A stretch of 5,353 bases of DNA, taken from CAYOMP01 sp964405075. GTDB taxonomy: Bacteria > Bacillota > Clostridia > Lachnospirales > Lachnospiraceae. The notes beneath the pieces were generated by a model. That model made no database searches and was not told the DNA's origin. It saw only the letters and a program-made list of their open reading frames with translations. Positions 1-5,308 of the stretch are shown here, piece after piece. Location of the stretch: contig CAYOMP010000180.1 of NCBI GenBank assembly GCA_964405075.1, forward strand, positions 1 through 5,353, in the 5' to 3' direction. Positions within the stretch are counted from its first letter, which is position 1, and every line of letters starts with the position of its first letter. Both the position numbers and the translations under genes were made by a program.

Positions 1-14
1 TTTCTATATAGTAA

Positions 15-1046
15 TTATTTATTCATTTCTGCTATGTCATAGATTAATCTTTCAGACTCAGCCCAACCAAGACAAGGGTCAGTAATTGATTTGCCATAAA
101 TATGTTCACCAATCTTTTGAGCACCTGGTTCAATATAGCTTTCAATCATAACACCTTTAACTAGTTTGTTAATGTCTGATGAAAGATTTCTACTATGCAT
201 TACTTCTTTAACAATTCTAACCTGTTCAGCATACTGTTTTCCAGAGTTAGCATGGTTAGCATCAACAATAACTGTAGGATTAGAAAGTCCTTTTTCATTA
301 TATAAATTAAGAACTAAATTAAGATCTTCATAGTGATAATTTGGAAGAGACTGTCCATGTTTATTAACAGCACCTCTTAAAATACAATGTGAAAGATCAT
401 TACCATCTGTTTTAACTTCCCATCCTCTATAAATAAAGCTATGACCTTGCTGCGCAGCTATAACAGAGTTAAGCATTACAGAGAAATCTCCACTAGTTGG
501 ATTCTTCATACCTGCTGGTATGTCCATACCACTTACTGTAAGTCTGTGCTGCTGATCTTCTACAGAACGAGCACCAATAGCCACATAAGAAAGGATATCT
601 GAAAGATATCTCCAGTTATCTGGATAAAGCATTTCGTCAGCAGATGTTAATCCACTTTCTTTTATTGCACGAATATGCATTTTTCTTATTGCTAATACAC
701 CAGCAAATAAATCAGGCTCTTTTTCAGGGTCTGGCTGGTGAACCATACCTTTGTATCCTTCGCCGGTAGTTCTTGGCTTATTTGTGTAAATTCGTGGAAC
801 AAGAATAAGTTTATCAGACACTTTTTCCTGAACTTTGGCAAGTCTATTTACATAATCACAGACTGCATCTTCGTTATCAGCAGAACATGGTCCGATAATA
901 ACAAGAAATTTATTTGATTTTCCAGTGATAACATCACGGATTTCAGCATCTCTTTGTTTTTTTAATTCTACCAAATTAGCATCAAGAGGATATTGTTCCC
1001 TAACCTCTTCTGGCACTGGTAGTTTCTTGATAAATTCGAAACTCAT
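15..1046 (-). CDS. aroF: 3-deoxy-7-phosphoheptulonate synthase (DAHP synthase), class I alpha
   Basis: Cytosolic enzyme that condenses phosphoenolpyruvate with erythrose 4-phosphate to give DAHP, the entry step to chorismate and the aromatic amino acids. The 343-residue product is close to the 350 residues of E. coli AroG and aligns along its whole length. The expected metal ligands are visible: Cys54 in IGPCSADN, His265 in DANHANSGK, Glu302 in MIESYIEPG and Asp323 in SITDPCLGW. Substrate-binding stretches are RIYTNKPRTTGE (85-96), GARS (158-161) and KNPTSGD (181-187); E. coli has KNGTDG at the last. No chorismate mutase or ACT domain is fused. The ATG start follows GAGGAG (1056-1061) at 9 bases. 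The gene lies downstream of the flippase gene on the same strand but has its own promoter. I cannot tell from sequence whether Phe, Tyr or Trp inhibits it, so the choice of aroF over aroG or aroH is arbitrary. Confidence 0.96.
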   Translation of the reverse strand: MSFEFIKKLPVPEEVREQYPLDANLVELKKQRDAEIRDVITGKSNKFLVIIGPCSADNEDAVCDYVNRLAKVQEKVSDKLILVPRIYTNKPRTTGEGYKGMVHQPDPEKEPDLFAGVLAIRKMHIRAIKESGLTSADEMLYPDNWRYLSDILSYVAIGARSVEDQQHRLTVSGMDIPAGMKNPTSGDFSVMLNSVIAAQQGHSFIYRGWEVKTDGNDLSHCILRGAVNKHGQSLPNYHYEDLNLVLNLYNEKGLSNPTVIVDANHANSGKQYAEQVRIVKEVMHSRNLSSDINKLVKGVMIESYIEPGAQKIGEHIYGKSITDPCLGWAESERLIYDIAEMNK

Positions 1047-1087
1047 TATTTAATACTCCTCACCTTATTAATAATAAAACATAGAAT

Positions 1088-1116
1088 ATTATAATATATT
1101 TGAGAAGTATTGTCGA
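1088..1116 (-). promoter_or_regulatory. Sigma-A type promoter of the DAHP synthase gene, with a palindrome over the -35 box
   Basis: Reading leftward, TCGACA (1116-1111, 5 of 6 to TTGACA) is followed by a 17-base spacer and a perfect TATAAT (1093-1088). Transcription would start near 1081, giving a leader of about 35 bases. That is too short for a T-box or trp-type attenuator, so none is expected. The perfect 10-bp palindrome TTGTCGACAA (1110-1119) covers the -35 box and could be an operator half or core; this is inference. The rest of the gap (1047-1138) is AT-rich, with no clear terminator for the flippase gene upstream. Confidence 0.65.
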
Positions 1117-1138
1117 CAACATAATAATAAAAAAATTA

Positions 1139-2650
1139 CTACTTTAATGAGATAACGTTAAAAAAAATAAGCATTATGGCGAAGAAAAAGGAAAATGACA
1201 TTGCAGATAGCGCTAATGTTACTATTTCAGGAAGTAGGAAAAAATGTACCAATTGGTACATAAATATTGAGGATACAAAATACGAAAGCAGTATGAAAAG
1301 GGTGGGTTTTAGTAGAGTATCTGATATGGAAAAAGTAAAATTATATAACCTTTTTAAGTAAAATGTAAATGAAAGAGTAACAAATAATTGTGAAATTAAA
1401 AGCCCGCATAAATAAGCTTTTATTCCGTAAACAGGAATAAAGAAATACGTGAAAATAATTCTTATAAATAGCGAAGAACAATTAATAAGGAGAGAAAATG
1501 TATTTTTTCCTAAACCATTCAAAATGCTTAGTAGTGTGCTGGATAAGTATAGAAAAGGACAAATCCATGCCAAGGTTTTTATATAAATTCCGCTTTCTGG
1601 AGTAGAAAATAGCAAAGTTCCCAATTTATTTCCGTAAATAAAAAAGATACTGGTAAAAAATATACCAAGAATACAACAGTATTTTATTGTTGATGAAATT
1701 GTATTTTCGATTTTTGATAAATTTTTAGAAGACTGGGCTTCAGAAATAGCAGGAAGTAGCATAACGGATAAGGAATTAGTTATTGCTGAAGGAAATAAAA
1801 TCAAAGGCTGAGCCATTCCTGTTAGTATTCCATAGGTTGCCAGTGCTTTATTATTGCTTAAGCCATATAAATGTAACATTTGGGGAATTAGAATGGTCTC
1901 AAGTGTTTGCATAAGCATTAAAGTCATTCGATTTAAGGTTAATGGAAAAGAAAACTTGAATATCTTAATAAAAAGTTTATGGGGAATAGTAAAAAAGTCT
2001 TTAGGAAAAGGAGTGGAAGAACTACTAAAAGCGAGTACAGTTAATGTAAATAAAATAGCTATAATTTCTTCTATTATTATTCCATAAGCAGCAAGGGAGG
2101 GCTCTAAGGGAGTGTTGTTTTGTAAAGATAAATAGTAAATTAAGTAAACAACTCCGATTCTGGCAATTTGTTCTATTAATTGTGATATAGCAGGAATAAT
2201 AACTGTTTTCTTACCATACAGATAGGCGTTTATACAAGAATGAATACAAGAAAAAGGCAAGGATATAGCCAGTAGGGATACAATAGGTGAACATTTTGCT
2301 TCGTGAAGATAGTAGGTTGCAATGAAATCGGAATTCGTATGTATAAAGAAGGCTAGAATACAGGTAGGTATAACAGATAATATCAAACCTGCATATAATA
2401 TTTTTATAGAAGAAGTTGATTTAGAGGAAGTATTTGAAGATACATATCTTGAAATGCTTGTATGAATACCTGAGGTAGTAAGTGAATAGCAAAGACCACA
2501 TATTGGATAGCTTAATTGGAAAATACCCAGATTAGTGGCACCTAATGTTTTTGATAAAAAGATTCTATAGAAAAAACCGAGAATTCTACTAATAAATCCA
2601 GCTATGGTAAGGTATATAGTTCCTTGCAAAATTAAATTTTTATTTTTCAC
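1139..2650 (-). CDS. SpoVB-type polysaccharide/lipid flippase (MOP superfamily membrane protein)
   Basis: Predicted inner-membrane exporter of the MOP superfamily (polysaccharide transporter/SpoVB/MurJ branch), which flips lipid-linked sugars across the membrane for cell wall, spore cortex or surface polysaccharide synthesis. The 503 residues are close to the 518 of B. subtilis SpoVB. About 14 hydrophobic segments can be counted, the first at roughly 10-32 and the last at 474-500. SpoVB-like signatures are GFISRILGFFYRI (18-30), SGIHTSISRYVSS (60-72), QIARIG (161-166), SLSVMLLPAISEA (293-305) and LNGLGK (377-382). The start is GTG at 2650-2648, preceded by only a weak AGGT at about 9 bases, which suggests modest translation. 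No frame break is seen. The substrate cannot be read from sequence. No glycosyltransferase or spore gene is adjacent, so a spore role is possible but unproven. Confidence 0.88.
   Translation of the reverse strand: MKNKNLILQGTIYLTIAGFISRILGFFYRIFLSKTLGATNLGIFQLSYPICGLCYSLTTSGIHTSISRYVSSNTSSKSTSSIKILYAGLILSVIPTCILAFFIHTNSDFIATYYLHEAKCSPIVSLLAISLPFSCIHSCINAYLYGKKTVIIPAISQLIEQIARIGVVYLIYYLSLQNNTPLEPSLAAYGIIIEEIIAILFTLTVLAFSSSSTPFPKDFFTIPHKLFIKIFKFSFPLTLNRMTLMLMQTLETILIPQMLHLYGLSNNKALATYGILTGMAQPLILFPSAITNSLSVMLLPAISEAQSSKNLSKIENTISSTIKYCCILGIFFTSIFFIYGNKLGTLLFSTPESGIYIKTLAWICPFLYLSSTLLSILNGLGKNTFSLLINCSSLFIRIIFTYFFIPVYGIKAYLCGLLISQLFVTLSFTFYLKRLYNFTFSISDTLLKPTLFILLSYFVSSIFMYQLVHFFLLPEIVTLALSAMSFSFFFAIMLIFFNVISLK
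1244..1261. repeat. Perfect 18-bp palindrome inside the flippase gene
   Basis: ATGTACCAATTGGTACAT equals its own reverse complement over all 18 bases. It encodes Met-Tyr-Gln-Leu-Val-His (residues 464-469 of the flippase), in the region between the last two membrane helices. It could be a protein-binding site or chance; nothing nearby assigns a role. Confidence 0.6.
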
Positions 2651-2672
2651 AAAAAGTACCTAAAGAAGTAGT

Positions 2673-2702
2673 TTTGTAAAATGTATTCGTGATTTTGAAA
2701 AT
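2673..2702. promoter_or_regulatory. Divergent, overlapping candidate promoters for the flippase and desulfurase genes
   Basis: The only gap between the two diverging genes is 76 bases (2651-2726), so both promoters should lie here or nearby. Rightward, TTGTAA (2674-2679) and GAAAAT (2697-2702) are 17 bases apart, each 4 of 6 to consensus. Leftward, TTTTCA (2701-2696) and TACAAA (2678-2673) are also 17 bases apart and also imperfect. The two pairs lie almost exactly on top of each other, so the polymerases would compete. The boxes are weak and the region is AT-rich, so the exact positions are uncertain. Confidence 0.3.
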
Positions 2703-2715
2703 AAAGAACAGAAAT

Positions 2716-2729
2716 GGGGGATTTTTTTG
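2716..2729 (+). promoter_or_regulatory. Ribosome binding site and TTG start of the cysteine desulfurase gene
   Basis: GGGGGA (2716-2721) lies 5 bases before TTG at 2727-2729, and this start gives MNEIIYLDNAATT, the expected N-terminus of the family. The nearby ATGs at 2714 and 2731 are both out of frame with this protein, and the next in-frame ATGs (codons 23-24) would cut off the conserved LDNAATT. TTG is therefore the only sensible start in the sequence as given. Confidence 0.75.
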
Positions 2730-3860
2730 AATGAAATAATATATTTAGATAATGCTGCAACTACGCAGATAGAAGGCGAAGTATTAAATGCAATGATGCC
2801 TTATTTTTATATAGAATACGCCAATCCTTCGGCTGCATATACTATGGGAGAAAGTTGTAAAAATGCCATTGAAAATAGTAGGATGATAGTAGCATCAACC
2901 TTGAATTGCTATCCGGAAGAGATATATTTTACTTCCGGTGGTACAGAAAGTGATAATTGGGTGATTAGTAAATTTGGAAAAAGAGGCCATATAATTACAA
3001 GTCAGATAGAACATAAGGCAATATTAGAGCCTTGTAAAGATTATCAGAGATTAGGAAATGATGTAAGTTATATCGATGTTGATGATAAAGGGAAGGTTAA
3101 TATAGATGATTTATTTAGAAGTATCAGAAAGAATACACATTTGATTAGTATAATGTATGCAAATAATGAGATAGGAACAATACAACCAATCAGTCAAATT
3201 GGAAATTTAGCACACAGGCATGGAATTACATTTCATACGGATGCTGTTCAGGCATATGGGCATATTCCAATAGATGTAAAAAGAGAAAAAATAAAAATGC
3301 TTAGTGCCAGCGCACATAAATTCAATGGTCCAAAAGGCGTTGGTTTTTTATTTATAGATAAAAGTGTAAAAATTAATGGAATGATTCTAGGTGGAGGACA
3401 AGAACGAGGTATGCGTTCTGGTACTGAAAATGTACCGGGAATAGTGGGATTGGGTGAGGCTGCATTGTTAGCACATAAACATATGAAACAAATTAGTGAA
3501 TATGAAACTGCGTTACGTAATTACCTGATTAAAAGAATAATGAGGGAAATTCCAGAATGCATTTTAAATGGTGATATGGAGAACAGGTTACCAAACAATG
3601 TTAACTTCAGCTTCAAAAACGTAAGAAGTTTAAGTGTAGTTGGATTACTTGATGCTTCAGGAATATGCTGTTCGGCAGCTTCAGCCTGTTCAGCAGGAAA
3701 GGGAAATGTTTCACATGTTCTAAATGCTATAGGAATTCCAAAAGAATATGCTAATGGTACAGTTAGATTCACCCTAAGTAAAGATAATACGTATCAGCAG
3801 ATGGATTACGTTGTTGAACAATTAAAGCAAATTATATCAGAAATAAGAAAATCAAATTGA
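2727..3860 (+). CDS. nifS: Cysteine desulfurase, NifS/IscS family (YrvO-like partner of MnmA)
   Basis: PLP-dependent cytosolic enzyme that converts L-cysteine to L-alanine and holds the sulfur as a persulfide for transfer to an acceptor. The 377 residues are a full-length class V aminotransferase fold. Visible landmarks are LDNAATT (7-13), FTSGGTESDN (68-77), His96 in IEHKAIL (stacks on PLP), Asp172 and Gln175 in HTDAVQA, the PLP lysine Lys198 in SASAHKFNGPKG, RSGTENVPG (230-238) and the catalytic Cys321 in SACSAGKGNVSHVL. Two further cysteines (314, 315) sit just upstream of the catalytic one. It starts with TTG. The mnmA gene follows after 111 bases, with no iscU, sufU or iscR between. This matches the B. 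subtilis YrvO-MnmA arrangement, where the desulfurase feeds MnmA directly. It probably serves tRNA thiolation, but a general Fe-S role cannot be excluded, so the gene symbol denotes the family only. Confidence 0.93.
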   Translation: MNEIIYLDNAATTQIEGEVLNAMMPYFYIEYANPSAAYTMGESCKNAIENSRMIVASTLNCYPEEIYFTSGGTESDNWVISKFGKRGHIITSQIEHKAILEPCKDYQRLGNDVSYIDVDDKGKVNIDDLFRSIRKNTHLISIMYANNEIGTIQPISQIGNLAHRHGITFHTDAVQAYGHIPIDVKREKIKMLSASAHKFNGPKGVGFLFIDKSVKINGMILGGGQERGMRSGTENVPGIVGLGEAALLAHKHMKQISEYETALRNYLIKRIMREIPECILNGDMENRLPNNVNFSFKNVRSLSVVGLLDASGICCSAASACSAGKGNVSHVLNAIGIPKEYANGTVRFTLSKDNTYQQMDYVVEQLKQIISEIRKSN

Positions 3861-3904
3861 TTGTTATATTAATAATACTGGCTATTTTAAGTAAAAATTG
3901 TTAT

Positions 3905-3941
3905 AGTGTATATGGAAAATATACATTGGGAAATGTATATT
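3905..3941 (+). promoter_or_regulatory. Two overlapping inverted repeats sharing one arm, upstream of mnmA
   Basis: The arm AATATACATT (3918-3927) pairs perfectly over 10 bp with AATGTATATT (3932-3941) around a GGGA loop. Most of the same arm (3919-3927) can instead pair over 9 positions, one of them G-U, with AGTGTATAT (3905-3913) around a five-base loop. The two hairpins cannot form together. No U-tract follows, so neither is a standard intrinsic terminator. As DNA, the three near-copies of a TGTATAT-like half-site could be an operator overlapping the mnmA promoter; as RNA, they could be alternative leader or intergenic structures. Confidence 0.6.
3913..3941 (+). promoter_or_regulatory. Candidate mnmA promoter inside the inverted repeats
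   Basis: TGGAAA (3913-3918, 4 of 6) and TATATT (3936-3941, 5 of 6) are 17 bases apart and would start transcription near 3948, about 24 bases before the mnmA ATG. The -10 box is the right arm of the 3918-3941 palindrome, so a protein bound there would block it. Co-transcription with the desulfurase gene is equally possible, since no terminator separates them. Confidence 0.3.
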
Positions 3942-3971
3942 GAAAAGTGACGATTCATTTGGAGGTATAAA

Positions 3972-5060
3972 ATGGATAAAAAGAAAGTTGTAATCGGAAT
4001 GTCAGGAGGTGTTGATTCTTCAGTTGCAGCATATTTACTAAAAAAGCAAGGATATGATGTGATTGGAGTAACAATGCAGATATGGCAGGACGAAGAAGAA
4101 TATACACAAGAAGAAAATGGTGGCTGCTGTGGATTAAGTGCAGTTGATGATGCAAGAAGAGTAGCTAATGACTTGGATATACCATATTATGTTATGAACT
4201 TTAAAAAAGAGTTTAAAGCAAATGTTATGGATTATTTTGTTGATGAGTATTTAAATGGTAGAACTCCAAATCCATGTATCGCTTGTAACAGATATGTTAA
4301 ATGGGAATCATTATTAAAAAGAAGTTTGGAAATTGGTGCAGATTATATTGCAACAGGGCACTATGCAAGAGTAATACAGTTACCTAATGGCAGATATACT
4401 TTAAAGAGGGCAGCAACAATTGCAAAAGACCAAACCTATGCATTATACAATTTAACTCAGTTTCAATTGGAACATACGATAATGCCAATCGGTGAATATA
4501 CAAAAGATGATGTAAGGCAAATTGCAAAGGATATTGGTTTACAGGTGGCAAACAAACCAGACAGTCAGGAAATATGTTTTATACCGGATAATGATTATGC
4601 CAAATTTATAAATGAAAATACAGATAAAAAAATAGTTCCTGGTAACTTTGTTGATATGCAGGGTAATGTTATTGGTAAGCATAAGGGAATAACACATTAT
4701 ACTGTAGGGCAGAGAAAGGGATTAAACCTTTCTATGGGACATCCCGTATTTGTAGTTGAGATTAGAACAGACACTAATGAAGTTGTTATTGGAGATTCTG
4801 AAGATGTATTTCAGAAAAAGTTAGTTGCTAATAAAGTTAATTTTATGGCAATAGAGGATTTGAAGGAACCGATGGAGGTTATTGCAAAAATCAGATATTC
4901 TCATAAGGGTGCTAAATGTATTATCGAAAAAACCGGTGATGATGAAGTGACATGTACATTTGAAGAACCACAAAGAGCCATCACTCCTGGACAAGCTGTT
5001 GTATTTTACAAAGATGACTATGTGGTAGGTGGCGCCACAATTATTAGGAATATTAAGTAA
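3972..5060 (+). CDS. mnmA: tRNA-specific 2-thiouridylase MnmA
   Basis: Cytosolic enzyme that activates U34 of tRNA-Lys, -Glu and -Gln with ATP and replaces its 2-oxygen with sulfur, giving s2U34 and securing decoding of A-ending codons. The 362 residues fit the family (368 in E. coli). The N-terminal ATP-pyrophosphatase domain carries GMSGGVDSS (9-17) and TGHYAR (128-133), followed by KDQTYAL (152-158). The catalytic cysteines are Cys105 in NPCIACN and Cys202 in SQEICFIP. The C-terminal part has HYTVGQRKGL (242-251) and the barrel-end motif ITPGQAVVFY (337-346). Cys102 replaces the Asp of the E. coli NPDILCN motif, adding a third active-site cysteine. The ATG follows GGAGG (3961-3965) by 6 bases. 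The sulfur donor is probably the desulfurase encoded just upstream. No clear terminator follows the stop codon. Confidence 0.97.
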   Translation: MDKKKVVIGMSGGVDSSVAAYLLKKQGYDVIGVTMQIWQDEEEYTQEENGGCCGLSAVDDARRVANDLDIPYYVMNFKKEFKANVMDYFVDEYLNGRTPNPCIACNRYVKWESLLKRSLEIGADYIATGHYARVIQLPNGRYTLKRAATIAKDQTYALYNLTQFQLEHTIMPIGEYTKDDVRQIAKDIGLQVANKPDSQEICFIPDNDYAKFINENTDKKIVPGNFVDMQGNVIGKHKGITHYTVGQRKGLNLSMGHPVFVVEIRTDTNEVVIGDSEDVFQKKLVANKVNFMAIEDLKEPMEVIAKIRYSHKGAKCIIEKTGDDEVTCTFEEPQRAITPGQAVVFYKDDYVVGGATIIRNIK

Positions 5061-5167
5061 CAAAATAGTTAATTATAATATAACAGACATTTTGTCAGAA
5101 AGAATAATAAAAAATATGTGCAATAATGACTCATTTCTAGAAATAACAAAATTAATTGAATTAGTAC

Positions 5168-5196
5168 TTGAATTTTTGGATGAAATTAGTTATTAT
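5168..5196 (+). promoter_or_regulatory. Candidate promoter of the GAPDH gene
   Basis: TTGAAT (5168-5173, 4 of 6) and TATTAT (5191-5196, 5 of 6) are 17 bases apart. Transcription would start near 5203, leaving a leader of about 105 bases before the gap ATG. The predicted start abuts a Rex-like operator, a natural place for repression. TATATT (5262-5267) is a weaker alternative -10 nearer the gene. The stretch between the mnmA stop and this promoter (5061-5167) shows no convincing gene, RNA or terminator. Confidence 0.45.
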
Positions 5197-5205
5197 ATCA
5201 ATAGG

Positions 5206-5223
5206 TTGTGTATTTATTAACAA
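5206..5223 (+). promoter_or_regulatory. Rex-type redox operator upstream of gap
   Basis: TTGTGTATTTATTAACAA has the 7-4-7 layout of Rex sites. The right half TTAACAA is a perfect clostridial half-site, and the left half TTGTGTA differs by one base from the TTGTGAA form. Rex represses fermentation and NADH-related genes in Firmicutes when NADH is low, and gap is a known target in several clostridial genomes. Here the site would sit just downstream of the predicted transcription start, so bound Rex would block initiation or early elongation. The rex gene itself is not in the window. Confidence 0.5.
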
Positions 5224-5245
5224 TCTTTTTTACAACCGTTAATGT

Positions 5246-5267
5246 AATAGCCGTAATACGGTATATT
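5246..5267 (+). repeat. Dyad in the gap leader
   Basis: CCGTA and TACGG (5251-5255 and 5257-5261) form a perfect inverted repeat around one central A, with flanking AATA (5246-5249) and TATT (5264-5267) extending it after small unpaired gaps. It could be a second operator between the Rex-like site and the gene. As an RNA hairpin it would have to open the inner pairs for a loop and would be weak. A run of seven T (5280-5286) follows, but at 12 bases' distance it is not a proper terminator. Confidence 0.4.
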
Positions 5268-5308
5268 ATTATAATAAAATTTTTTTAACTTTAGGAGGAA
5301 TTAAAATC

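Noticed and set aside
1047..1138. T-box, trp leader or riboswitch before the DAHP synthase gene
   Set aside because: The predicted leader is only about 35 bases and contains no specifier stem, T-box sequence or terminator.
1419..1441. Inverted repeat TTTATTCC / GGAATAAA with a 7-base loop
   Set aside because: It lies mid-gene in the flippase with no U-tract or gene end nearby; an 8-bp AT-rich stem with a loop is expected by chance.
1176..2087. Rightward open frames within the flippase gene (1176-1361 and 1854-2087)
   Set aside because: They lie wholly inside a well-supported leftward membrane-protein gene, lack ribosome binding sites and resemble no family.
2731..2733. ATG start for the desulfurase
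   Set aside because: It is out of frame and reaches a stop two codons later.
3521..4155. Leftward open frames opposite the desulfurase and mnmA genes (3521-3772, 3955-4155), and similarly 4821-5063
   Set aside because: These are antisense shadows of conserved genes; their translations show no recognisable motifs.
5061..5110. Terminator for mnmA (GACA-TTT-TGTC at 5088-5098)
   Set aside because: A 4-bp stem with no following U-run is too weak to call.
5125..5144. Small palindromes AATGACTCATT and ATTTCTAGAAAT between mnmA and gap
   Set aside because: Arms of 5-6 bp are expected several times in a window of this base composition, and there is no supporting context.
5116..5220. Possible 34-residue acidic, amphipathic small protein after mnmA (or a 63-residue version from 5029 overlapping the mnmA end)
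   Set aside because: There is no ribosome binding site before the ATG at 5116, the longer form overlaps mnmA in another frame, and the frame runs through the likely gap promoter and Rex-like site.
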